This document shows, piece by piece, positions 1 through 6,480 of a stretch of DNA of 8,492 bases (its first letter is position 1; each line of letters starts with the position of its first letter). The DNA comes from Gemmatimonadota bacterium (GTDB lineage Bacteria; Gemmatimonadota; Gemmatimonadetes; Longimicrobiales; Gaopeijiaceae). Below the pieces are notes generated by a model, which did not search any database, was not told the DNA's origin, and saw nothing but the letters and a program-made list of their open reading frames with translations. The position numbers were made by a program, and so were the translations under genes. The stretch spans positions 16,959-25,450 of the forward strand of contig DUCW01000055.1 of NCBI GenBank assembly GCA_012959595.1, in the 5' to 3' direction.

Positions 1-1094
1 GCCTGATACCCACTTCCGCACACGGTACTAACCCAGCAAGCGCTGTTCTAGCTGGTATGAAAGTGGTGCCAGTGCAGTGTGATGCATCAGGGAATATTGA
101 TTTGACTGACCTAAGGGAGAAAGCCGAGCATAATAGTGAGGGGTTGGCAGCATTGATGGTGACCTACCCTTCTACCCACGGAGTCTTTGAGTCGGGAATC
201 AGGGAGATTTGTGATATCATCCATCAGTTCGGTGGGCGTGTTTACCTGGACGGAGCCAATTTGAATGCTCAGGTCGGTCTTTGTCGGCCTGGGGATTACG
301 GTGCAGATGTATGCCATATCAACTTGCACAAAACCTTTTCCATTCCGCATGGAGGAGGAGGACCTGGAATGGGACCGATTTGTGTTACTTCGGAATTAGC
401 CCCCTTTTGGCCAGGGCACCCCCAGGCTGACTGTGGAGGCGAACAAGGTATTCGTCCTGTTTCTGCTGCCCCTTGGGGAAGTAGTAGTATCCTACTGATT
501 TCTTGGGCGTACATTGCATTGTTGGGTCGGGCTGGGGTCAAGCGGGCGACGCAGGTTGCAATTCTAAATGCAAATTATATGGAGAGCAGGTTGCGTGACC
601 AGTTCGAGGTACTTTATAGGGGTGATTTAGGCCGAGTGGCTCACGAGTTCATTATCGATCTGAGGGAGTTTAAGAAAACAGTGGATATTTCCGCTGAAGA
701 TGTTGCAAAACGATTGATAGATTATGGCTTCCATGCTCCTACAATCTCTTTTCCCGTAGCTGGTACAATTATGATTGAACCTACGGAGAGTGAGTCTCGG
801 CAAGAATTAGACCGGTTCTGCGAGGCGTTATTATCGATTCGCGAAGAAATCCGTGAAGTGGAATTAGGACAAGCAGATCCGACTAACAATGTACTCAAAA
901 ATTCTCCTCACACTGCTGCTTTTGTGAGTTCTTCTGACTGGCCTTGTGATTATCCGAGAGAAAAAGCAGTCTATCCTGCTTCTTGGACACGGGAACACAA
1001 ATATTGGGTTCCCGTTCGTAGAATAGATAATGTTCAGGGAGACAGAAACTTGATTTGCGCTTGTCCTCCTCTGGAAGATTATATTGAAGAATAA
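1..1094 (+). CDS. gcvP: Glycine dehydrogenase (decarboxylating), P-protein, C-terminal part
   Basis: This is the last 363 codons of a gene that begins before the window; the reading frame is open from base 3. The protein is the PLP-dependent P-protein of the glycine cleavage system. It decarboxylates glycine and passes the aminomethyl group to lipoyl-GcvH. Visible landmarks are SAHGTNPAS at the left edge, MVTYPSTHGVFE, YLDGANLNAQVGLCRPGDYGADV, and NLHKTFSIPHGGGGPGMGP, whose lysine (codon at 330-332) is the PLP Schiff-base residue. RVAHE, KRLIDYGFHAPT and EPTESES follow, and it ends CPPLEDYIEE. The STHGVFE and FHAPT wording fits the long single-chain P-protein (about 950 residues) better than the split GcvPA/GcvPB type, although the N-terminal half is not visible. 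TAA stop at 1092-1094. The next gene starts 50 bases on, in the same direction. Truncation is only by the window edge. Confidence 0.95.
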   Translation, partial: LIPTSAHGTNPASAVLAGMKVVPVQCDASGNIDLTDLREKAEHNSEGLAALMVTYPSTHGVFESGIREICDIIHQFGGRVYLDGANLNAQVGLCRPGDYGADVCHINLHKTFSIPHGGGGPGMGPICVTSELAPFWPGHPQADCGGEQGIRPVSAAPWGSSSILLISWAYIALLGRAGVKRATQVAILNANYMESRLRDQFEVLYRGDLGRVAHEFIIDLREFKKTVDISAEDVAKRLIDYGFHAPTISFPVAGTIMIEPTESESRQELDRFCEALLSIREEIREVELGQADPTNNVLKNSPHTAAFVSSSDWPCDYPREKAVYPASWTREHKYWVPVRRIDNVQGDRNLICACPPLEDYIEE

Positions 1095-1144
1095 ATTGTA
1101 TTAGGCAGAATGGGTGACATCAAAAATCTAGAGGGGTTTGGAAA

Positions 1145-1834
1145 ATGGCAAAGCTCGATTTTTATGGACATGCGACATTTGGATTGACCACCGAAGATGA
1201 TACAAGGATTATCATAGATCCATTTTTCGCTGAAAATCCATGGACGGAAGTCGAAGTAAACAAAGTCGAGGCAGATTTTATTTTCTGTACTCATGGTCAC
1301 TTCGATCATTTTGCGGATGCTATTCCTCTGGCTAAGGCGAGTGGGGCAAAGTTTGTCGGCAGTTTTGAGCTTGTCGAGTATGTTGAGACCCAAGGAGTGA
1401 CTGATGTTCATCCAATGCACATCGGTGGAGGATGGGATTTTTCGTTTGGTAGGGTCAAAATGGTGACCGCGGTCCACGGCGGCCGTGTTTATGGCGAGGG
1501 AGCGGAAGCGTACACTACTAATCCAGGGGGCTTTGTTTTTGACTTGGGCCCAGGAAGACGTTTGTACCACGCCGGGGATACGGGACTTACTCTGGATATG
1601 AAGCTTTTACGGGATAAAGTTGATATAGCTCTCTTGCCGATCGGAGATAACTTTACAATGGGGCTTGAAGATGCGGTAACTGCGGTTGAGTTTATCCGTC
1701 CAGCGATAGTCATACCATGTCACTACCAGACCTGGCCGTATATTGAACAAGACCCGGAAACATTCAAGACCATGGTCGGAGATCGAGCGACTGTTGAAAT
1801 CTTAGAACCAGGTCAAAGTTCTTACGATTTCTAA
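1145..1834 (+). CDS. UPF0173 family metal-dependent hydrolase (metallo-beta-lactamase fold)
   Basis: A 229-residue protein of the metallo-beta-lactamase superfamily, matching the UPF0173 (YtkL-like) group in length and wording. It opens with KLDFYGHATF. The metal-binding HxHxDH motif is THGHFDH at residues 49-55 (H50, H52, D54, H55). Further probable metal ligands are H111 (TAVHGG), D145 (YHAGDTGLT) and H193 (IPCHYQTWP). No signal peptide or membrane segment is visible, so it is probably cytoplasmic. The physiological substrate of this family is not established, so no reaction is claimed. The ATG at 1145 is preceded by a purine-rich GAGGGG (1130-1135) at about 9 bases. It lies 50 bases after gcvP and 66 bases before the lipM-like gene and is probably cotranscribed with both; no terminator is evident in either gap. 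Confidence 0.9.
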   Translation: MAKLDFYGHATFGLTTEDDTRIIIDPFFAENPWTEVEVNKVEADFIFCTHGHFDHFADAIPLAKASGAKFVGSFELVEYVETQGVTDVHPMHIGGGWDFSFGRVKMVTAVHGGRVYGEGAEAYTTNPGGFVFDLGPGRRLYHAGDTGLTLDMKLLRDKVDIALLPIGDNFTMGLEDAVTAVEFIRPAIVIPCHYQTWPYIEQDPETFKTMVGDRATVEILEPGQSSYDF

Positions 1835-1900
1835 AGTGATTGAGAATTCTTTCCAAGAGGCTGGGCTAGCAAAATTATTCCCCAGGAGTATATCCTTAGC

Positions 1901-2695
1901 TTGAAGAGTTTCGGATTGGCCAGGTGGAGGTTGCTAGTGGACGAGCCACTCACTGGCCCTGTTAATATGGCCCGGGATCACGCGTTATTGTCTTCTCTCG
2001 GTAAGGATGAAGCTAGCTTGCGTATCTACAGATGGAAGAATCCGACTATTTCATTTGGACGCAATGAACAAGTGCGAGGTCACTATGATAGAAAATTAGC
2101 CTCTAAAGAAGGTGTCGATTTTGTCCGTCGCCCGACAGGTGGCAAGGCGGTATACCACGACCGAGAGCTGACTTATTCTGTAGCCTTGCCCTTAGCTAGA
2201 CGATGGGGTATAAGGAGCATCTATAAAGAAATCAATTGTGCTTTTCTAGAGTCCTTGGTTTCCTTAGGGATTCCAGCCGTAGCTGCTCGCCAAGGGCAAA
2301 CAGCTACGGCTGGAACTGCAACAGCCTTCTGTTTCCAAGATTATGCAGAAGGGGAAGTCATTGTTGATGGAAGAAAATTGGAAGGTAGTGCACAAGTGCG
2401 AGAGAGAGGATCCATTTTGCAACAGGGATCACTCCTTATAGAACAAAAACAGAGCTCTTTGGAGAGACTATGTTTTGAGGGTGAGAGAAGACAGGATCAG
2501 GGTGCCGCGACGAGTTTGATTGAAGTGATGAATGCACCGCCGACTTGGGACGACCTGGTTATTGCCGTCCTGGGAGGATTCCAATCAGTCTTTGGAGGGG
2601 ATTGGTATGAAGCTGGGTTGAGAGAAAATGAACAGGAAGCTGAGATTGATTTTTTGGAGTGCTATAGCTCCGAGGAATGGACTTGGAGAAAATGA
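1901..2695 (+). CDS. lipM: LipM-type octanoyltransferase / lipoate-protein ligase family protein
   Basis: A 264-residue member of the BPL/LplA/LipB family, which attaches octanoyl or lipoyl groups to lipoyl domains such as GcvH and E2 subunits. Seen: WRLL near the N-terminus, NPTISFGRNE (47-56), the substrate-binding RRPTGGKAVYH (76-86), VDGRKLEGSAQ (155-165) with the conserved lysine K159, and LQQGSLL (173-179). C144 in AFCFQ sits where LipM/LipL-type transferases have their acyl-accepting cysteine and LplA ligases do not. This favours LipM activity, but by motif only. Length is close to B. subtilis LipM. The start is TTG at 1901 with AGGAG at 1884-1888, a rather long 12-base gap. TTG at 1916, with GAAGAG 7 bases upstream, is an equally reasonable start; both keep WRLL. 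Placement near gcvP supports a role in loading GcvH. The gene contains a perfect inverted repeat (2271-2315). Confidence 0.85.
   Translation: MKSFGLARWRLLVDEPLTGPVNMARDHALLSSLGKDEASLRIYRWKNPTISFGRNEQVRGHYDRKLASKEGVDFVRRPTGGKAVYHDRELTYSVALPLARRWGIRSIYKEINCAFLESLVSLGIPAVAARQGQTATAGTATAFCFQDYAEGEVIVDGRKLEGSAQVRERGSILQQGSLLIEQKQSSLERLCFEGERRQDQGAATSLIEVMNAPPTWDDLVIAVLGGFQSVFGGDWYEAGLRENEQEAEIDFLECYSSEEWTWRK
2271..2315. repeat. Perfect 15-bp inverted repeat inside the lipM-like gene
   Basis: The arm TTCCAGCCGTAGCTG (2271-2285) is followed by a 15-base spacer and its exact reverse complement CAGCTACGGCTGGAA (2301-2315). In RNA this would form a stable 15-bp hairpin. No U-run follows, so it is not a typical intrinsic terminator. 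It encodes residues 124-139, an Ala/Thr/Gln-rich stretch just before the probable catalytic C144. I cannot tell whether it is functional or a by-product of template switching. Confidence 0.85.
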
Positions 2696-2802
2696 TAGAC
2701 TTATCAACAAGAATACACTATTTTTTTCTTGCTTCACTTCCAAGGAGTAAAGTGGTTTACCATTTTTAGAATCATTCCGAAAGTGCGATCTAGGCTTTGG
2801 GG
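2696..2802. other. Intergenic region after lipM, no gene seen
   Basis: First part of the 290-base gap between the lipM-like gene and the proton channel gene. It is AT-rich, with a T-run at about 2720-2727. The only hairpin I see is a weak 5-bp pair (CACTT ... AAGTG, about 2736-2755), not a convincing terminator. No ORF with family resemblance is visible on either strand. Confidence 0.5.
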
Positions 2803-2831
2803 TTGACATGTTGGAAGGTTGGGGACAGAAT
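2803..2831 (+). promoter_or_regulatory. Sigma-70-like promoter for the proton channel gene
   Basis: A perfect -35 hexamer TTGACA (2803-2808) is followed after exactly 17 bases by CAGAAT (2826-2831), a 4/6 match to TATAAT. Transcription would start near 2838 and give a leader of about 150 bases before the ATG at 2986. It points at the proton channel gene after a long non-coding gap, as expected for the start of a new transcription unit. Confidence 0.55.
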
Positions 2832-2840
2832 TCCGTTCCC
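2821..2840. promoter_or_regulatory. 20-bp imperfect palindrome over the -10 box, possible operator
   Basis: GGGGACAGAATTCCGTTCCC reads the same on both strands at 16 of 20 positions and is centred on GAATTC. It covers the -10 hexamer and the expected transcription start of the promoter at 2803-2831, where a dimeric repressor would bind. The function is inferred from position and symmetry only; no regulator is encoded in the window. Confidence 0.4.
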
Positions 2841-2974
2841 AAAATATTAACGAAGTCTCTGTTTGAAAGATTGTTGGAACAGAGAAAAAAATGAGAACTT
2901 TTGGCTGGAGGTCGTTTTGGCAGGTTTGATGAAACTCTATGGTGGTCTCATGCAAATTCCAGGTGTGGATGTGC

Positions 2975-2979
2975 AGGAG
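2975..2979 (+). promoter_or_regulatory. Ribosome binding site that decides the proton channel start
   Basis: AGGAG lies 6 bases before the ATG at 2986, close to ideal spacing. The same frame is open further upstream to a TTG at 2863, and a GGAGG (2907-2911) lies 5 bases before a TTG at 2917. However, the 2986 start gives the usual short N-terminus ahead of the first membrane segment. Confidence 0.65.
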
Positions 2980-2985
2980 CTGACA

Positions 2986-3606
2986 ATGACAGAAAATATG
3001 GCATTCGTCTGGGATGAAACTGGATTTATGCGGTGGCCTTTGGCACTTTGTGTTTTGATTGGTTTTGTGGTCATCATTTATAAATTCTTTGATCTGACCC
3101 GGGCGTCTATTGCTACAAAAAAAATTCTTGCTGAAGTAGATGGTCTTCTCGCAGAAGGTAGACTTGATGAAGCATTGGAAGCTACAGCATCCTCCAGTGC
3201 TCCAGCTGCAAAAATCCTGTATGCAGGCCTAGAGCGGGCTGATGAAGGCAGTGAAAGAGTCAGCAAGGCGATCGAGAATGAGGGTCTTATCCAATTGAGT
3301 AAATTGGAAAGCTTTCTTGTGGTACTGGCTACTCTCACCAACGTGGCCCCTTTGCTTGGTTTCCTCGGTACGGTTATCGGAATGATTATCGCATTCCAAT
3401 CTATTGAGGCTGCTGGAGAAGTTGAAGCAACCTTGGTGGCAGGTGGGATTAAAGTTGCTCTTCTGACTACAGCTGCTGGCTTGGTGATTGCTATCCCAGT
3501 GAGTGTGGCACATAACTTCTTTGTTTCGAAAATCGATAGTTTGGTTATTGACATGGAGGAATCGGCCCAGAATATGATCGATGTTCTCCACGCTAGAGAG
3601 GGCTAA
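2986..3606 (+). CDS. MotA/TolQ/ExbB proton channel family protein
   Basis: A 206-residue inner-membrane protein of the TolQ/ExbB family. These form proton channels that pass the proton-motive force to outer-membrane processes through an ExbD/TolR-type partner. Hydrophobic segments are at about residues 16-33 (after FMRWPLALC), 110-138 and 155-178. A Glu/Lys/Ala-rich cytoplasmic domain lies between the first two. The family core is clear: NVAPLLGFLGTVIGMIIAF (119-137) and GGIKVALLTTAAGLVIAIP (153-171). Start ATG 2986 was chosen for its AGGAG at 6 bases; TTG 2917 or ATG 2929 would add a 19-23 residue tail. Motif wording alone does not separate TolQ from ExbB, so no symbol is given. It has its own upstream promoter and a strong terminator 33 bases after the stop, so it appears monocistronic. 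No ExbD/TolR or TonB gene is beside it, which is unusual for the family. Confidence 0.9.
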   Translation: MTENMAFVWDETGFMRWPLALCVLIGFVVIIYKFFDLTRASIATKKILAEVDGLLAEGRLDEALEATASSSAPAAKILYAGLERADEGSERVSKAIENEGLIQLSKLESFLVVLATLTNVAPLLGFLGTVIGMIIAFQSIEAAGEVEATLVAGGIKVALLTTAAGLVIAIPVSVAHNFFVSKIDSLVIDMEESAQNMIDVLHAREG

Positions 3607-3639
3607 CTTCAAGAATCACTGGATTACTAGGAAAAAAAT

Positions 3640-3672
3640 GGGGTGCGGCTATAGAGGCCGCACCCTTTTTTT
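3640..3672 (+). terminator. Rho-independent terminator after the proton channel gene
   Basis: A perfect 9-bp stem GGGTGCGGC (3641-3649) / GCCGCACCC (3657-3665) with a 7-base loop is followed by seven T (3666-3672). A run of seven A (3632-3638) just before the stem means it could also work on the opposite strand. It separates the proton channel transcript from the slt-polA unit. Confidence 0.93.
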
Positions 3673-3717
3673 ATTCTTTTCCTAATTAGTTCGAGTGCTT
3701 ACTTTGAGATTGATCTT

Positions 3718-3723
3718 TATAAT
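3718..3723 (+). promoter_or_regulatory. Probable -10 box of the slt-polA promoter
   Basis: A perfect TATAAT at 3718-3723 sits 43 bases before the slt ATG, downstream of the terminator. The -35 at the right distance is poor (GTGCTT, 3695-3700). An alternative is TTGAGA (3704-3709) with an 18-base spacer to TATGAA (3728-3733). A promoter is expected here because the terminator ends the upstream unit, but the exact boxes are uncertain. Confidence 0.4.
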
Positions 3724-3766
3724 TGAATATGAAATCTTGAATTTGGACTGATAACAGCGGTATGTA

Positions 3767-6100
3767 ATGATTTTTCTAAGAGTTTCCGTATTATCTTTTT
3801 TATTCTTTTCCGCCCCAGGACTTGTCGGCAGGATGGCCGCTCAAGATGGCCGCACTATTTCTGGGATTGCAGAAAGAGAGATTGCTATTGGCCGGTTTTG
3901 GCACGCCAGCCAGGTTTTACGTGATTTTCAAGAAAGTCGAAGTGAATTTAGTCCTAATATGGTTTTACTTTTGGCGGAGGCGGATGCGGGATGGGCTAAT
4001 TGGGAAGGAGTGGTCCAGGGGTTGGAGGGTTATGGTCCAACTATCGATGCAACTTTCAGGTTACAGATATTGTTGGCCCGCGGCTATGAAGAAACCGGGA
4101 AATGGTCTTTGGCATATGAGGAATATGCTGATTTGCTGGAGTCGGCAGGTAGGGATAAAGGAGAGAGAGGAGTTCTGATGTCCAGGGCTGCTCGAGCAGC
4201 ATTCCGAGTGGGTGATGTGGAAGCGGCAGTGGAAATATCTGGAAACATAATGTCAATCGATCCTGTATTGGCTAGCTGGACTGCTCTCGAGATTGCTGAA
4301 ACAGCGAGTGAAGAAAGAGATATCGATCTGGTTCTCAGGTTGCTTCCTCTTATCTGGAGTGATTCATTGACTGCTTTTCATGCTTGGAATTTGGAGGCTG
4401 AAAGTTGGTTGATTTTCGGGGATTCGGCTCAAGCATTGGAGAGTTATTCAAGAATTCGCGATCAAACGCGTATAGCTTCTCGGAAAGGCCAACTCCTTAA
4501 TGCAGTAGCTGAATTGAGGTTGATGTCCAGCGATTCGACAGGTGCTAAACAGGCTTACCTGGAGTCATTCGAAACTAATCCTGTTGGTTCTTTGGGAGCT
4601 GAGGCTGTATGGGCACTTTTGAGGATGGAGCCAGTAGATCAGGAATCGATACTGCTTTATGCGAAAGTGCTGGAAGATTCTGGAGAGTATCACCGTGCCC
4701 TCATAGCATATGATCAGTATGGACTCCTGGTGCCTGACTCGGTTGGGAAGAGTCAGGAAATTCAAATGTCCAGAGCTAGCTTGTTGTGGAGGACCGGGAA
4801 AATTGAAGAATCAGTGGTACTTTTCAGGAAGCTTGTAGAAATCGAAGATGGCGATTTTGAACTTGAAGTGCTTGATCAATGGCGTCGGGCTCGGAGGAGC
4901 CAGGGGAATTCTTCTGCAGTTCGAACTATCGAAGGATGGATCACAGAAAGATTTCCCAAAAGTCGTCAGGGGACAGATATTATTGCTTCCAAAGGTCACT
5001 CTGCATTCTCCAGTAATAATTATGAAGTGGCAAAAAATTACTACCTTGCAATCCAGGATATGGGGTCTTCTCACGCTTCAGCTGGATTGGCTCGGATGAG
5101 ATTAGGTCAGATATATCTTGAGGAGCAAGATTATCTGAAAGCGGTTGACGTTTTCAGAATGTATTTAAACCAGTTTCCAACCGGCCGACGATGGGAAGAG
5201 GCGGCTTACTGGCTTTCCAGAACACTTGTAGACCTCGAAAGGAATCAAGAGGCTTTCGCAATTCTACAGCAATTGAGGAAGAGTAGTGCCCTGTCTTACT
5301 ATGGAGTGCTGGCTTTTGATCTACTGGGAGAACCCTATCATCCCGAAATACCTCAGGAGACCTATACTACACCGGTTACCTGGCTACGATCTCCATTGAT
5401 GACACTAGATAAGCTCCGGTCGGCTGGTCTTGAGCTCGGAACTGAAGCAGTGGTTAGGGATTTGATCAGTACTGTTGAGAATTCAGTGGAAGGCAGTCTT
5501 GTCCTGGCAGAAAGCCTGATAGAAAGGGGGTTTACTATTGAAGGTATCAACTTGGGTTGGAAATTATTGGGAGATGGGGTTGCTATGGATAGGCGCTTAG
5601 CGAGCATCCTCTACCCTTTCCCATATAAAGAAATAGTCTACACTGAAGCCCTCGAATACGGTACGGATCCAATATTGTTGGCTGCCGTAATCCGACAGGA
5701 ATCGGCTTTTACTTCAGCCATTCGGTCACCAGTGGGGGCCATCGGTCTTATGCAAGTTATGCCAGCTACTGGTGCGGAGGTAGCAAAGGGTGCGGGACTT
5801 GTCAGCTTTACTGAGTCGAGTTTAGAGACTCCCGAAATCAATTTGCACTTGGGAACACAGTATTTGCTCGAAATGGAGGACCGCTACGGTGAAGTCGGTC
5901 TACCCTTGGTACTGTCAGCCTACAACGCCGGACCAACTAGAGCACGCCGTTGGAGGAGCTTATTGGAGTCGGAAGATGCTTTGAGATTTACGGAACGAAT
6001 TCCATTCGAAGAGACTCGTGGGTATGTCAAAAATGTGGTGCGCAACATACATATATATAAATTCCTTTATGAATCGATTGATTCAGGAGTAAATCGATGA
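3767..6100 (+). CDS. slt: Slt70-like lytic murein transglycosylase with TPR-type helical repeats
   Basis: A 777-residue periplasmic enzyme expected to cut the MurNAc-GlcNAc bond of peptidoglycan, forming 1,6-anhydro ends. Residues 1-26 look like a signal peptide: a hydrophobic run VSVLSFLFFSAPGLV, then MAAQ. There is no lipobox cysteine. Residues about 30-510 are helical, TPR-like repeats (for example LARMRLGQIYLEEQDYLKAV at 441-460), as in the Slt70 superhelix. The SLT domain spans about 625-765: VIRQESAFTS with catalytic E645, SPVGAIGLMQVMPATG (654-669) and LSAYNAGP (716-723). Length is slightly above E. coli Slt70. Catalytic residues are intact. No good Shine-Dalgarno precedes ATG 3767; later ATGs would remove the signal peptide. 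The stop overlaps the polA start, so the two are probably translationally coupled. I give slt by domain architecture; strict orthology to E. coli slt is not shown. Confidence 0.9.
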   Translation: MIFLRVSVLSFLFFSAPGLVGRMAAQDGRTISGIAEREIAIGRFWHASQVLRDFQESRSEFSPNMVLLLAEADAGWANWEGVVQGLEGYGPTIDATFRLQILLARGYEETGKWSLAYEEYADLLESAGRDKGERGVLMSRAARAAFRVGDVEAAVEISGNIMSIDPVLASWTALEIAETASEERDIDLVLRLLPLIWSDSLTAFHAWNLEAESWLIFGDSAQALESYSRIRDQTRIASRKGQLLNAVAELRLMSSDSTGAKQAYLESFETNPVGSLGAEAVWALLRMEPVDQESILLYAKVLEDSGEYHRALIAYDQYGLLVPDSVGKSQEIQMSRASLLWRTGKIEESVVLFRKLVEIEDGDFELEVLDQWRRARRSQGNSSAVRTIEGWITERFPKSRQGTDIIASKGHSAFSSNNYEVAKNYYLAIQDMGSSHASAGLARMRLGQIYLEEQDYLKAVDVFRMYLNQFPTGRRWEEAAYWLSRTLVDLERNQEAFAILQQLRKSSALSYYGVLAFDLLGEPYHPEIPQETYTTPVTWLRSPLMTLDKLRSAGLELGTEAVVRDLISTVENSVEGSLVLAESLIERGFTIEGINLGWKLLGDGVAMDRRLASILYPFPYKEIVYTEALEYGTDPILLAAVIRQESAFTSAIRSPVGAIGLMQVMPATGAEVAKGAGLVSFTESSLETPEINLHLGTQYLLEMEDRYGEVGLPLVLSAYNAGPTRARRWRSLLESEDALRFTERIPFEETRGYVKNVVRNIHIYKFLYESIDSGVNR
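6085..6089 (+). promoter_or_regulatory. polA ribosome binding site inside the end of slt
   Basis: AGGAG lies 7 bases before the polA ATG at 6097 and within the last codons of slt. With the ATGA overlap (6097-6100) it fixes the polA start and indicates coupled translation. Confidence 0.75.
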
Positions 6101-6480
6101 ATTCTGAATCCAGGCAACAGCCCAGAATTTTCTTGATAGATGCTTACGCCATGATTTATAGGGCTTTTTTTGCGTTTATAAAACGCCCACTTATGAACGC
6201 AAAAGGAGAAAACACTTCAGCTGCCTATGGGTTCGCCAATTTTCTGATTGAAATAAGAGAAAAATATAAGCCAGATTATTTGGCTGTCGTTTTCGATGCG
6301 GGTAACAGTAATAGGGAAGTAATCTATCCTGACTATAAAGCTAATCGTGAAAAAATGCCTGATGAGTTAAGGGCTAGTTTGCCACATATCAGAGAGTTAG
6401 TGGCTGGATTCAATGACACGATTGTAGAGTTGGACGGTTACGAAGCCGACGATGTTATAGGCACGTTACGGTCGTTATAA
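6097..6480 (+). CDS. polA: DNA polymerase I, 5'-nuclease N-terminal fragment (ends at a premature stop)
   Basis: The first 127 codons of Pol I, covering the N-terminal half of the 5'-3' exonuclease (flap endonuclease) domain used in RNA primer removal and repair. Motifs match the family: FLIDAYAMIYRAFF (metal ligand D15), GENTSAAYGFANFL, VVFDAG (D67), YPDYKANREKMPDELR (78-92) and GYEADDVIGTL (114-124) with acidic ligands E116, D118 and D119. After GTL the frame reads RSL and stops at TAA 6478-6480. In normal Pol I the domain continues about 15 residues to GDKD; here GDKD and everything after it lie in the +1 frame (see the entry at 6461). On its own this fragment lacks GDKD, the H3TH motif and the polymerase, and would not be active. 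The start is secure: AGGAG at 7 bases and an ATGA overlap with slt. Confidence 0.85.
   Translation: MNSESRQQPRIFLIDAYAMIYRAFFAFIKRPLMNAKGENTSAAYGFANFLIEIREKYKPDYLAVVFDAGNSNREVIYPDYKANREKMPDELRASLPHIRELVAGFNDTIVELDGYEADDVIGTLRSL

Noticed and set aside
111..541. Minus-strand open frames over gcvP
   Set aside because: They are shadows of a well-conserved gene, with no family resemblance or ribosome sites.
2863..2985. Longer N-terminus for the proton channel protein from TTG 2863
   Set aside because: The extra 41 residues do not resemble the family and the TTG lacks a good ribosome site, while AGGAG-6-ATG at 2986 gives the normal N-terminus.
3822..4178. 118-codon + strand open frame within slt
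   Set aside because: It overlaps a recognised secreted enzyme in another frame and shows no domain, so it is a chance frame.
6172..6186. GCGTTT-ATA-AAACGC hairpin near the polA start
   Set aside because: Only 6-bp arms, within conserved coding sequence, with no T-run after it on either strand; likely chance.
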